From: Neorhizobium galegae bv. officinalis
Lineage (GTDB): Bacteria > Pseudomonadota > Alphaproteobacteria > Rhizobiales > Rhizobiaceae
Direction of reading: 5' to 3'
Assembly: GCA_000985875.1 (NCBI GenBank)
Contig: CCRI01000003.1
Location: forward strand, 310,001 to 374,000
Length of the DNA: 64,000 nt
Shown here: in pieces, positions 19,664 through 30,223 of the stretch
Numbering within the stretch: position 1 is the stretch's first letter
Layout of the letters: each line of letters starts with the position of its first letter
Position numbers and translations under genes: made by a program
The notes under the pieces: generated by a model
The model's input: the letters and a program-made list of their open reading frames with translations, nothing else
Databases searched by the model: none
Told to the model about the DNA's origin: nothing

Positions 19664-21538
19664 TTATTGTAGGGGTTTCGCCGGAGTTTGCGAAACAGGC
19701 CAGATGACCGGGTTGGGCCATGACCCGCCGATGAAGACCATCAGCGGCTCGGTATTCGTACCCTGCGGGATCGGTTCGACGACCACCGAGAGCGCGAGGC
19801 TGTTGTTGATATAAGGAATGACGCCCGAAAGCGTCAGCGTTTCTGAGGCCCCGGTTATCTTCCCCTCACGGATATCGGCCGAGCCGTCCGCAAGACTGGC
19901 GGATATGTCGATATGGTCGAATTCCAGGCTGCCGGTGCCGGCATCGCTCAGGGGGAAATAGGGTTTTTGTGCCGCGAGCTGCCGGATGCCGGCAATATTG
20001 ACGCCTGAAAACGAACCGCGGTCCGCACGGAAGCGTAAGCTACCCTTGGCGTTGCGCCAGGCTTCCGGCTCCAGCGGACGATCGACGTCGAGCGCCAGGT
20101 CCAATGATCCGCGCGCCGCCGGAAGTGGCCCGGCAAGGCCGAGTTCCCTGACGATATTCCCGAAATCGGCGTCCTGGACAGCAAGGCGCAAGGCGACAGC
20201 TCCGGCCACGCCGCCTTTCACCGTAGCGACCCTGCCGGTCAGCCGGCCCGTATCGAAATCGCTGTCGGCAATGTCGATACGGGACTGCTCGCCGGTGTTC
20301 ATCACGCTCACGGCCGCCTCCGAAAGCTGGAATGGTCCGAGTGTCGCCTGCTGGGCGGAAAGCCTCAGGTCGAGTTCGAGATCGGCGAACCGGCCATCCC
20401 CCCGGCTGGCGTCTCCCATGGTGCGCGGCGCAATGGCGGCAAGTGCCGCGGAAAAGTCCATCCGGTCGAAGGCGAGCGTGCCGGTAAGTCTCGGCGGTTT
20501 GTCTGCGGGCAGCAGCAGATCGAGTATGCCGGTCGCCTTGGCCTCGTTCAGGTTGAGGGAAAGGTTGTCGAAGCGCAGGACGTTGTCGTTGGTGACGAGG
20601 TGGGTAGTCAAAGAGAAGCTTTTCACGCGTTCCGCGCCGGAAAAGTTCAGGCCGGCCCAGCTCATCGCCGCCGCGAGGTCGGGGACAGCCAGTTCGGCAT
20701 CGCCGGAAAGAAACGCCTGCGCAGCAAGGTTGGCAACGCCTCGGAACTGGCCCCGGAAGAGGGTGGACGCCATCGTGCCCGAGATATCGCCGCTCTTGCC
20801 CGAGAGCAGCAGCAGGGGTTGGGTCGAACTTATGTCCAGCGTCAGCGCCTGGCCATTGAGCTCGGCATCCGCCTTCAGCTCCAGGCTGCGAGAAAGCCAG
20901 GGCCAGTCGAGCGTACCGTCGATCGACCGGAACCGTGTGACGCGGCCGCTGGCGACATCGGAGATTTCGAGTGTTCCGTTGATGATGCCGACATCGCCCA
21001 TTCGCGCGTCGTCATCCGCCGTCAGCGTCTGGCCGCCGCCGTCCGGCCGTGCCTGGCGCACTGCACGGCTGAGCAACCCGTCATTCGCCCAGTCGAGCCT
21101 GCCGTCGGCCTCCCTGAGGACGTAGATTTCCGGATCCGTAAGCCGAAAGTCCTTGAACTCGGGCTGGCCGACCAGGGCCTGCGTGAGATCGAACGAGGCC
21201 GAAAGCCGTGAGACCCGGCCGAGCACGCGCTCGCCGTTTTCCGCCCGCTTGCGGATGGTGACGTCCCTCAGCGTGACCCGCGGTTCGGGCCAGAAGCGGA
21301 TATCGGGTGTTCCCCCGATCTCCACGTCATGGCCGGTCCATTCTGCGACCGCCCGCTCCATGCTTTCGCGCACGACGGCCGACGAAATGAGGAACGGTGC
21401 GACGACCTGGAAAAGTGCGAACAGGCAGAGGGCGACGAGAGCGCCGATCAGAATGCCGCGCGACCGCCGGCCCAGCGGGCGCCCCAGGTTCTTCCGCAGA
21501 TTTCCGATCGGATTGGTGAGCATGATCACCACGCGCAT
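19664..21538 (-). CDS. AsmA-family protein
   Basis: This is a large envelope protein of about 624 residues with one N-terminal membrane anchor (SRGILIGALVALCLFALFQV) followed by AsmA repeats. Diagnostic segments include GHDVEIGGTPDIRFWPEPRV near the N-terminus, and KGSLRFRADRGSFSGVNI plus TLSGVIPYINNSLAL near the C-terminus. AsmA proteins belong to the bridge-like group implicated in lipid movement between the inner and outer membrane. The exact start is unsure: ATG 21538, ATG 21523 and TTG 21562 are all in frame. It is divergent from the acetoacetyl-CoA synthetase gene. Confidence 0.82.
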   Translation of the reverse strand: MRVVIMLTNPIGNLRKNLGRPLGRRSRGILIGALVALCLFALFQVVAPFLISSAVVRESMERAVAEWTGHDVEIGGTPDIRFWPEPRVTLRDVTIRKRAENGERVLGRVSRLSASFDLTQALVGQPEFKDFRLTDPEIYVLREADGRLDWANDGLLSRAVRQARPDGGGQTLTADDDARMGDVGIINGTLEISDVASGRVTRFRSIDGTLDWPWLSRSLELKADAELNGQALTLDISSTQPLLLLSGKSGDISGTMASTLFRGQFRGVANLAAQAFLSGDAELAVPDLAAAMSWAGLNFSGAERVKSFSLTTHLVTNDNVLRFDNLSLNLNEAKATGILDLLLPADKPPRLTGTLAFDRMDFSAALAAIAPRTMGDASRGDGRFADLELDLRLSAQQATLGPFQLSEAAVSVMNTGEQSRIDIADSDFDTGRLTGRVATVKGGVAGAVALRLAVQDADFGNIVRELGLAGPLPAARGSLDLALDVDRPLEPEAWRNAKGSLRFRADRGSFSGVNIAGIRQLAAQKPYFPLSDAGTGSLEFDHIDISASLADGSADIREGKITGASETLTLSGVIPYINNSLALSVVVEPIPQGTNTEPLMVFIGGSWPNPVIWPVSQTPAKPLQ

Positions 21539-21713
21539 ATAGGAAATACCGGCCCCGCGCAAATCCGTGACGCGTCCCGGCTGTCCTCTTTATCATGCGG
21601 TGCAACATGCTATACAGGCCGATACGTCCGGCCTTGAGGCCCGGGCGCGGATGGAGATAGGACGGGACCCTGGTTTCCGATATCGGGGCAGGGTTTTCCC
21701 GGGGGGTGGAGGA

Positions 21714-23672
<1,959 letters not shown>

Positions 23673-23688
23673 ATCGCGGGTATCCCTA

Positions 23689-23725
23689 ATGAGGGAGATG
23701 TATCGATGTGGCGCACCTCCCTCAT
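23689..23725. repeat. Inverted repeat downstream of acetoacetyl-CoA synthetase
   Basis: ATGAGGGAG and CTCCCTCAT form a perfect 9-bp stem around a 19-nt loop, 17 nt after the acs stop. There is no U-run, so it may stabilise the 3' end or be an operator rather than a terminator. Confidence 0.45.
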
Positions 23726-23879
23726 AAATTCCGGAAATGGGACGCTGTTAACGCGCCATTAAGCCGCTTTGATCAAAAGTGGAGCAACATGGTTTCGTCT
23801 CGTGTATGAAATACGCCTAGCCGCGAGCTTTCACAGACATGACGTCTCCACCGACCCTCGTTGGACAGCATTAAACTTC

Positions 23880-23907
23880 AAAGGCAGCTTCGGCTGCCTT
23901 TCTTTTT
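23880..23907 (+). terminator. Strong intrinsic terminator
   Basis: A 9-bp stem (AAAGGCAGC / GCTGCCTTT) with a UUCG tetraloop is followed by CTTTTTT. It lies 207 nt beyond the acs stop, in the 309-nt gap (23673-23981) before the convergent kinase gene. Either acs has a long 3' UTR or a short separate transcript ends here. I see no protein-coding gene in the gap. Confidence 0.75.
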
Positions 23908-23981
23908 TAGGTCTGGGATAACCCAAGGGCTTTCCAAGCGCTGCCGCATGCGGCTGCGAAGACCAGGCGCAATTTCCAGGA

Positions 23982-26900
23982 TCAGTTCGCCAGTACCCGC
24001 GGCGAGGGGAAGGTGATTTCCACCAGCGTGCCTTCGTTCGGGGCAGACGTGATCGCAAAGGCCGCGCGGTTTGCATCGACCATCGCCTTGGTCAACGGCA
24101 GACCGAGGCCAGTGCCGTCGCCGCGCTTGCGGGAGGCGCTCGCAACCTGCCGGAACGGCTTCATGGCAAGCTCCAGCTCCGAGCGGGTCATGCCGATGCC
24201 GGTATCGCGGATGCGAAGTACCACGTTTCCATTGGTCTCGTAGGCGGTGGACACCACGATCTGACCGCCGGAGGGCGTGAAGCGGATGGCGTTGGACAGG
24301 ATGTTCAGCACGATCTGCTTGATCGAGCGCGGATCGGCGACCACCTGCGGCACGGCATGCGAGAGGGCCGTGCGGATGATCACCCGCTGGCCGTTTGCCT
24401 GCGGCTGCACCAGCGAGACGGCTTCCGACACCGCCTCGTTCAGGCCGACGGCGACGAAATCGAGCTCCATCTCGCCCGCCTCGATCTTGGAAATGTCGAG
24501 GAGGTCGTTGACGATATCGAGCACATGCCGGCCGGAGCGGCTGATGTCATTGGCATATTCCACGTAACGCGCATGGCCGATCTGGCCGAAACGTTCGCTC
24601 GCCATCATGTCGGCAAAGCCGATGATCGCGTTGAGCGGTGTGCGGATTTCGTGGCTCACATGGGCGAGGAACTCGCTCTTGTGGGCATTTGCCGTTTCGG
24701 CAGCACGCTTGGCGGTGCGCAGTTCGTCCTCGGTGCGCTTCCACTGGGTGATGTCGCGGATGACCGCGCAATAGCCGTTCGAGGAGGTCAGTTTGCCGAT
24801 CGTCATGAACAGCGGCAGAAAGCCGCCGGAAGCCTCGCGGCCGATGACCTCGCGGCCGTCGTTGAGAACGCTCGCCACGCCATGGCCGGCAAGCCCGGCG
24901 AGATAGTCGAGGATCGCCCGCTGGCTCTCGTGGGCGAACAGGGTGACGAAAGGTTTGCCGTTGATCTCTTCGTTGTCGTAGTTGAAGAGCGCGCTCGCCG
25001 CCCTGTTCAGGGAGCGGATGTCGCCATCCGCGCCGATGATCACCACGCCATCGGTGGCCGTTTCGAGGATGGCGCGCAGTTCGGTTACCTCGACCTGCAG
25101 CTTGGCGAGCTGGTCGGCGGCCCGGGGGGCGCGCAGCGGGATGACTGCCGCCGCTCCGCCATCCTCGGTGGGGCCCTGGGTCTCGGCCACGACCGGCATC
25201 AGCGCCAGCATGAGAACAGTCGAATTGTCCCAGCGGACGGATTGCAGGCGCGCCGTCACCGGCACCAGCACATCGTCGGCACGCACCACGACCATGCCGC
25301 CGGCTTCCGTTGTCTTGCCTTCGAGGTCCTGTCGCTGCAGCAGCGCATCGAGACCGCCGACTTCCGCCAGTTCGTCGATCGAGGCATAGCCGGTCAGCCG
25401 CAGGAATTCGGGATTGCCATAGATCAAGACGTCGCCGCTGTGGACGAGAAGCGCCACCGGCATCTGGTCGACGATTTCCGCGGAAAGGCCGATACGTTCG
25501 CGAACAGGTATCATCTTGCTCAAAAGCTCGCGATCTGAAAGTTCCGGATGCGGGTCGTCCAGAGCATTCACAGCGGCTTCGGTCTCTTCAGTGGGCTCGA
25601 TCGGCCGGTCGGCAAAAGCCTCGTTCGCGTCTTCGGCGAAGGCGATCGCCTCTTCCTCGGAAATCTCTTCCGAAGCGGGAGCGACTGGTTCCTCGTGCAT
25701 TGCCTGATGCTCGAGCTCAGCCGGCTCTATCGCGTTGGGCTCCTTGTATTCGGCGGCAGGTACCTCCGCCTCGGTCGGGGTCTCCGGCGTCTTTTCCTCG
25801 TTGCGGCGGCCGACGAAGTTGTCGAGCTGGCGGGCGATTTCGCGGAAAGCAGCCTGTTCGACGGGGGTCAGCCCGTCGCGGCGGTTGGAACGGCGCTCCT
25901 CCAACTGGATGACCTTGTCGGAATGGCGGCGGCCGGCATTGTCGACGATCCGCAGTGCCGGGCGTTCGCCGGCCGGCCAGTCGAGCAGCGAAGGGATCTG
26001 CCGCCCCGACTTGGACGGCTGCGGCGCGTCCTCGGGAGCCGGCTCCGGCAGCAGGTCTTCGGATGGCGCCGCATCGGCGGATATGTCTTCGGCGACGGCC
26101 GGCTGTTCGGCATCCTCCGCGACTTCAAGCTCTTCGGCTTCTGAAACCTCGGCGGCCGGTTCGTCATACGTGGAGCTTACGGCGATGGCATCCTCGGTGG
26201 ACGCGATCTCAGCTTCAGGTTCTTCCGCCTCGACGATTTCGGCGGGCGCGCCCTCTGCTTCGTCCTGCGAAATGGGCTGGCTGTCTTCCGCCACCAGTTC
26301 GGGTGCATCGACCGGCATTTCGCTGGTTTCGAAACCATTCTCAGCTTCGGGCTCGGCCACATCCTCGGGCACCGCCCGGGTCAGGGTCAGCCCGACGGCG
26401 TTCGGATCCTCGGCGGCATCGCCGATGCGCACGATGCCGAAGCCGCGGAAACCGTCGAACTCGCGGGTGCGGGTATAGGTCGGCAGCGCGGCGAGATCGA
26501 CCGGCACCATCAGCGACGTGCCCTCGATCGGCCACCAGATCGTCTTGCCGGACCAGGTGTCGCGCTTTTGGAGCAGCTCGGTGATCTTGCCCTCGGGGTC
26601 GAGATGAAAGAGGGCGGCGAGATCGGTAAACGCCATGCCGTTGATATCGGCGGCATGTGGGCCGACGGCGTCGGCAAATTCGCTTGAAACTTCCCTGAAC
26701 CGGCCTTCCGCATCGATCTTCCAGACGAAGCGGGTGGCGCGCCCGTCGCCGCGGAAGACGAAACCGGCCGGTTCCGGCGCGGCAGCTTCGGCTGCTCTGG
26801 GCTCGACTGCAGGGGCAGCCACAGCTGTCTCCTGCTGTGCAGCCGGTGTTTCCTCGATCGCGGCCGGGGAAACCAGCTCCTCGACCGTCTCGATCGCGTC

Positions 26901-27890
26901 ATCAGAGGAACGGGCATCGACGTCCGCGGCCGACACGGCATTTTCAGGTGCGACGTCTTCAGTCGGCTCCTCGAAGGCAGCCGACTGGACCGGCGCGACA
27001 TCCCCGACGGCTTCAAGCAAAATTTCTTCTTCCGGCTCTTCCGTATCCTCGATTTCGGACACGGCGGCGATCACCTCGGCAAAACCGTCGATCGGCTGGG
27101 CCTCGTCTGTGAGGTCCTCGATCTGGTCGGTCGCAACGGATTCCACGGTTTCCTCGCCGCTCTCGGCGAGAGCCGGTGCCGCGTCGCGGGGTTCGTAGCT
27201 GTTGGAGACGGCGGCGCGGCCCTGTTCCGTCTCGACCGTGAACAGAAGATGCAGGGCCGGTTCGTTGGAAAGCTTGCCAATTGCAGCCGGCAGGTAGCCC
27301 TTGGAGGTCGGGATCGGGCGCTTGACGAGGCGGCTCGGATCGGCGCCGGCCATGGTCGCCATCATCTTGGCCGTCTGCGCGGAAACGCCGAGCCCCGCAA
27401 ACTCGGCCGAGGCGGCGAGCACCTCACCGTTTTCGTCGATCACCGCCATATGCGTATCGGGGTCGTCGAAGCCTTCGATCATCCGGGCCGCAGAGGCCGA
27501 AGGCGCGAGCCTGCCCCGTTCCACCGGCGCGCTGAACAGCACGGCCGTTTCGCCCTGGACCTGGACAAGCTCGCAGATCGCCTGCACGGGAATGCGCTGG
27601 AAACCGGAAGGGACGCGGATCGTCAGGTTGCGGATGTCGCCGACTTCGCCGAGCTGGCGCGCAGCCGCTTCGATCTGGCGGAAGGCGATATCGACGCGGT
27701 TGGGACCCTGGTCGAGGAAATCGTAGATGGAGCCGAAACCGAAGAGATCGGCGCCGCGTCCGTTCGCCCAGAGGGGGCTTTGCATGTCCGGGGAAAACAG
27801 CACGATCGCTTCGCCCGCCGCAAAACGATCGCGGACGCGCTCGTGCACGGCAATGTCGATGAACGGGTATTGAACTGCGGACATAGGCAA
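23982..27890 (-). CDS. cbrA: CbrA-like PAS-domain sensor histidine kinase
   Basis: This is a histidine kinase of 1302 residues without obvious membrane segments. The N-terminal 200 or so residues and two or three later segments resemble PAS domains (one around 360-490, one around 850-930, one just before the kinase core). A long Glu/Ala/Pro-rich acidic region separates the first ones. The core has the H-box FLAHVSHEIRTPLNAIIGFA with phosphoacceptor His1080, N-box QIVLNILSNAIRFTPSGG, and G-boxes RDTGIGM and GDGTGLGLPL. In S. meliloti CbrA acts on the DivK/CtrA cell-cycle pathway and affects succinoglycan and motility. The identification rests on the PleC/DivJ/PdhS-type core and on the neighbours acsA2 and phasin; a PdhS-type paralogue is the alternative. 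Confidence 0.7.
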   Translation of the reverse strand: MPMSAVQYPFIDIAVHERVRDRFAAGEAIVLFSPDMQSPLWANGRGADLFGFGSIYDFLDQGPNRVDIAFRQIEAAARQLGEVGDIRNLTIRVPSGFQRIPVQAICELVQVQGETAVLFSAPVERGRLAPSASAARMIEGFDDPDTHMAVIDENGEVLAASAEFAGLGVSAQTAKMMATMAGADPSRLVKRPIPTSKGYLPAAIGKLSNEPALHLLFTVETEQGRAAVSNSYEPRDAAPALAESGEETVESVATDQIEDLTDEAQPIDGFAEVIAAVSEIEDTEEPEEEILLEAVGDVAPVQSAAFEEPTEDVAPENAVSAADVDARSSDDAIETVEELVSPAAIEETPAAQQETAVAAPAVEPRAAEAAAPEPAGFVFRGDGRATRFVWKIDAEGRFREVSSEFADAVGPHAADINGMAFTDLAALFHLDPEGKITELLQKRDTWSGKTIWWPIEGTSLMVPVDLAALPTYTRTREFDGFRGFGIVRIGDAAEDPNAVGLTLTRAVPEDVAEPEAENGFETSEMPVDAPELVAEDSQPISQDEAEGAPAEIVEAEEPEAEIASTEDAIAVSSTYDEPAAEVSEAEELEVAEDAEQPAVAEDISADAAPSEDLLPEPAPEDAPQPSKSGRQIPSLLDWPAGERPALRIVDNAGRRHSDKVIQLEERRSNRRDGLTPVEQAAFREIARQLDNFVGRRNEEKTPETPTEAEVPAAEYKEPNAIEPAELEHQAMHEEPVAPASEEISEEEAIAFAEDANEAFADRPIEPTEETEAAVNALDDPHPELSDRELLSKMIPVRERIGLSAEIVDQMPVALLVHSGDVLIYGNPEFLRLTGYASIDELAEVGGLDALLQRQDLEGKTTEAGGMVVVRADDVLVPVTARLQSVRWDNSTVLMLALMPVVAETQGPTEDGGAAAVIPLRAPRAADQLAKLQVEVTELRAILETATDGVVIIGADGDIRSLNRAASALFNYDNEEINGKPFVTLFAHESQRAILDYLAGLAGHGVASVLNDGREVIGREASGGFLPLFMTIGKLTSSNGYCAVIRDITQWKRTEDELRTAKRAAETANAHKSEFLAHVSHEIRTPLNAIIGFADMMASERFGQIGHARYVEYANDISRSGRHVLDIVNDLLDISKIEAGEMELDFVAVGLNEAVSEAVSLVQPQANGQRVIIRTALSHAVPQVVADPRSIKQIVLNILSNAIRFTPSGGQIVVSTAYETNGNVVLRIRDTGIGMTRSELELAMKPFRQVASASRKRGDGTGLGLPLTKAMVDANRAAFAITSAPNEGTLVEITFPSPRVLAN

Positions 27891-28016
27891 AACCTACAGG
27901 GCGTTTGTGACCGGATTTCTACGTAGTTTAACGGATTGTTAATAACCTTCCCCTGCCTTCGGGTCGAGAGCGGCGCCGTCCAAACCTCCGATAGGGTTAA
28001 TTCCGGGACTCATTTT

Positions 28017-28065
28017 ATTGTGCAGCGCACAATGATGTTGCAATGCACAACGGGATGGTCTATAT
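28017..28065 (+). promoter_or_regulatory. Phasin promoter with two TGC-N3-GCA operators
   Basis: A perfect palindrome ATTGTGC-AGC-GCACAAT (28017-28033) is followed 18 bp centre to centre by TTGC-AAT-GCACAA (28038-28050). Both contain TGC-N3-GCA, the core I know for the PHB-responsive repressor PhaR (AniA in rhizobia). The second site overlaps a GTTGCA -35 element (28037-28042), which stands 17 bp from CTATAT (28060-28065), the rhizobial sigma70 -10 consensus. Repressor binding here would block the phasin promoter. Confidence 0.65.
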
Positions 28066-28122
28066 AAGAGGCATGACATCTTCGGTTCTGCCGAAGAAAT
28101 CGCCAACGAGGACCTGAAAACG

Positions 28123-28569
28123 ATGGCTTACAAGAACGACGATATCTTTTCCTTCTCCGCTTTCGATCCGTCCAAGATGACCGAAGGCTTCCGCGACTTC
28201 GCCGAAAAGGGTGCCACCCAGTCTCGCGAAGCCTATGCTAAGATGAAATCCGCTGCCGAGGAAGCCACCAAGACGGTGGAATCCACAATGCAGACCGCCC
28301 AGTCCGGTTCTGTCGAGCTCGGCCTCAAGGCGATCGACGCTCTGCGCACCAATGCCGAGATCTCGCTGGCCCACATGGAAAAGCTGCTCGGCGTGAAGTC
28401 CTTTGCCGAACTGATCGAACTGCAGACCGGTTTCATCCGCAAGCAGGCTGAAATCACGGTTGAGCAGGCCAAGTCCATGCAGGACACCGCCCGCAAGATC
28501 GTCGAAGACGTGACGAAGCCGGGCAAGGAAGCCGCTGAAAAGGTCATGACGACCTTCAAGGCTGCCTAA
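28123..28569 (+). CDS. phaP: Phasin family protein
   Basis: This is a polyhydroxyalkanoate granule-coating protein of 148 residues. It is almost wholly helical, Ala/Lys/Glu-rich, with the phasin_2 pattern FAEKGATQSREAYAKMKSAA and FAELIELQTGFIRKQAE. It controls granule size and covers the PHB surface. The upstream region has a sigma70 promoter overlapped by PhaR-like operators, and a terminator follows 26 nt after the stop. The acetoacetyl-CoA synthetase 4.5 kb away handles the end product of PHB breakdown. Confidence 0.92.
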   Translation: MAYKNDDIFSFSAFDPSKMTEGFRDFAEKGATQSREAYAKMKSAAEEATKTVESTMQTAQSGSVELGLKAIDALRTNAEISLAHMEKLLGVKSFAELIELQTGFIRKQAEITVEQAKSMQDTARKIVEDVTKPGKEAAEKVMTTFKAA

Positions 28570-28594
28570 TTCCTGGAGCTTGATTTTGAGGAGA

Positions 28595-28616
28595 AGGCCG
28601 GAGCATGCTCCGGCCT
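28595..28616. terminator. Phasin terminator
   Basis: A self-complementary 22-bp sequence gives a 9-bp or longer GC-rich stem (GGCCGGAGC / GCTCCGGCC) with central AT/CATG, followed by CTTCTATTT. It ends the phasin mRNA just before the tRNA-His promoter. Confidence 0.7.
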
Positions 28617-28695
28617 CTTCTATTTGCGGGAAAGGACTTGCAAAAAAAGTCCGATCACCGTATGTGACCCCCCAACGGCGCCCAAGCGCGCTTGT

Positions 28696-28772
28696 GCGGT
28701 TGTAGCTCAGTTGGTTAGAGCGCAGGTTTGTGGCACCTGAGGTCGGAGGTTCGAGACCCCCCAACCGTACCA
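28696..28772 (+). tRNA. tRNA-His (GTG anticodon)
   Basis: The 77-nt gene folds as a cloverleaf: acceptor stem GCGGTTG / CAACCGT, D-loop AGCTCAGTTGGTTAGAGC, anticodon GTG in the loop TTTGTGGC, T-loop GGTTCGAGACC, and an encoded 3' CCA. The base before the acceptor stem is T (28695) and the discriminator is A (28769), so the otherwise universal G-1:C73 pair is absent, as known for many alphaproteobacteria. A plausible promoter is CTTGCA (28637-28642) with TATGTG (28661-28666). Confidence 0.95.
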
Positions 28773-28938
28773 TTTCTTCCAAATCAAGAGTTTTGTCGGG
28801 ACGGATGGCACTCTGAGTGTCTAGGCACTCGTGCATCGTGGAATCGACCAGGTCTGCCGCTGAATTTTACACCTTGGATTGCCGCGAACGGATCGGTTGC
28901 CCGATAAAATTATCGAGCCGGGGCTTCTTTCCGCCAGC

Positions 28939-29583
28939 TCACCAGCGCAGCAGCCGGGGTCCCAGAAGCGAGCCGAGAATTCCTGTCAGCAGGATGCCGA
29001 GCGAGTACCAGATGAGTACGAAAGGCATGCCGTTCTCCGTGCAGAACCAGGAATAGACCCAGGCACCGGCAGCGCCGGCGGCGATGCCGGCGATGAAGCC
29101 CGTGAGCCTCAGGTCTGTCGGCGCGCCGCGGCGCAGCGCCCACACGTTCCCTGCAAACACCGGAAGTGCGAAGAGGAAGATCAGCAGAGGGCAATGCAGC
29201 GCCGACGATCCGATGATCAAGGTGCGGTAGGTCTCGGCCGGCGACATCATCAGTTGGCTGACGGCAACCACGGTCATGATCGCGACGATCGCCGCGGCGA
29301 ACGGGAAGAACCGCCCCCTGGAACCGTCGGGCCGCGCCAGTTGGTAGGCGGCGAGGAAGGCGGCGGTCGCCAGCAGCGCGTTATAGGCGGACTTGATCCA
29401 GAACACCGGCAACATCAGAGCTTCCGCCATGTCTATGCGCAAGCCGAGGATCGCCAGCATCAGCACCAGCGACACGGCGAGCGCCGGCAGGGCGCCGGCC
29501 GCGAAGCGCCGCGCCAGCGCATGGCGTGGCACCGGCTTCAAATCCCCCACCAGGGCGTCGATGATGTCGTCCGTCTTTCTCAC
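28939..29583 (-). CDS. nrsF: NrsF/DUF1109 transmembrane anti-sigma factor
   Basis: This is an inner-membrane anti-sigma factor of 214 residues with six hydrophobic segments and a short cytoplasmic N-terminus (RKTDDIIDALVGDLKPVPR) expected to hold SigF. It has exactly two cysteines, Cys131 and Cys181; in the Caulobacter SigF system two conserved cysteines of this protein are needed for stress sensing. The start is GTG at 29583, overlapping the sigF TGA by 4 nt (GTGA), so the two genes are translationally coupled. In Azospira the homologue is the negative regulator of the SigF chlorine-stress regulon. Confidence 0.88.
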   Translation of the reverse strand: MRKTDDIIDALVGDLKPVPRHALARRFAAGALPALAVSLVLMLAILGLRIDMAEALMLPVFWIKSAYNALLATAAFLAAYQLARPDGSRGRFFPFAAAIVAIMTVVAVSQLMMSPAETYRTLIIGSSALHCPLLIFLFALPVFAGNVWALRRGAPTDLRLTGFIAGIAAGAAGAWVYSWFCTENGMPFVLIWYSLGILLTGILGSLLGPRLLRW

Positions 29584-30128
29584 TTTCCGCCTCGCAATTT
29601 CTCCGCCAGTGCCTTGAGCCCTCTATGAATGCCGACCTTGACGGCCGATTCCGATTGGCCGGTCCGGCTTGCCGTGTCCGCCACGGATTGCCCTTCGAGC
29701 TTCACCTGTCGGATCAATTCCCGCTGTTTCGCCGGCAGGCCGTCCAGGAGCCGTTCGACATCCATCCGCGCCGTCAGGCTTTCCTCGTTGTAGTCGCTCT
29801 CGAAATCGTCGCCGAGTTCCGTTTCCGCCATCATCCGGCCGCCGCGGCCGCGATGGTGGTCGATCAGCTTGTAGCGGGCGATCGAGAAGAACCATGCAGT
29901 AAACGGCCGCTCGCGATCGTAGGTTTCGCGGCGCGAATGCAGCGCCAGCAACGTCTCCTGAACGAGGTCTTCCATGTCCGCTTTCGTCGCAGCAGCCATT
30001 CGGCGGCTGTAATATCCGACAAGCAGGACGCGCACCGCGTTGAGCAAACGCCGATAGGCGGCCTCGTCCCCATCAAGAGACAGAAGCATCAGGGCCTTCA
30101 GGGCTTCTTCCGAATGGGTGCTCGTCAT
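29580..30128 (-). CDS. sigF: ECF-family RNA polymerase sigma factor SigF
   Basis: This is an ECF sigma factor of about 182 residues. Region 2 contains DLVQETLLALHSRRETYDRE and TAWFFSIARYKLIDHHR; region 4 contains LLDGLPAKQRELIRQVKLEG, then GQSESAVKVGIHRGLKALAE. It is paired with the anti-sigma NrsF downstream. The ATG at 30128 is taken as the start; a TTG at 30137 and an ATG at 30089 are also in frame. The putative autoregulatory promoter (30144-30168) ends so close that the mRNA would have a leader of only about 10 nt or start near the TTG. Predicted targets are itself and the divergent Met-rich peptide gene. Confidence 0.9.
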   Translation of the reverse strand: MTSTHSEEALKALMLLSLDGDEAAYRRLLNAVRVLLVGYYSRRMAAATKADMEDLVQETLLALHSRRETYDRERPFTAWFFSIARYKLIDHHRGRGGRMMAETELGDDFESDYNEESLTARMDVERLLDGLPAKQRELIRQVKLEGQSVADTASRTGQSESAVKVGIHRGLKALAEKLRGGK

Positions 30129-30143
30129 GCTGTTCAATGATTA

Positions 30144-30168
30144 TTCGGAAAAGCACGTAAACGGTTAC
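30144..30168 (-). promoter_or_regulatory. ECF (SigF) promoter of sigF-nrsF
   Basis: Read on the minus strand, GTAACC (30168-30163) is followed after exactly 15 bp by CGAA (30147-30144). This matches the GTAACC / CGAA elements I recall for Caulobacter SigF. It lies directly upstream of sigF and implies autoregulation. The same element pair with the same spacing drives the divergent peptide gene. Confidence 0.65.
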
Positions 30169-30223
30169 ATCCGGAACGGAAAATATCCCGGATGCAACCG
30201 GCCTATCACATAACCGTGAGGCT

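Noticed and set aside
28060-28836. Long minus-strand open frame across the phasin gene and tRNA-His
   Set aside because: Part of it is the antisense translation of tRNA-His, a classic source of false proteins (it gives the recurrent GGLEPPTSGATNLRSNQLSY string). The rest is antisense to phasin.
28696-28900. tRNA-His as an integration site for a genomic island
   Set aside because: No integrase follows, no repeat of the tRNA 3' end is seen nearby, and the downstream genes have normal backbone composition.
28902-28915. CGATAA-AA-TTATCG palindrome after nrsF
   Set aside because: AT-rich and short with no U-run in either direction; too weak to call a terminator.
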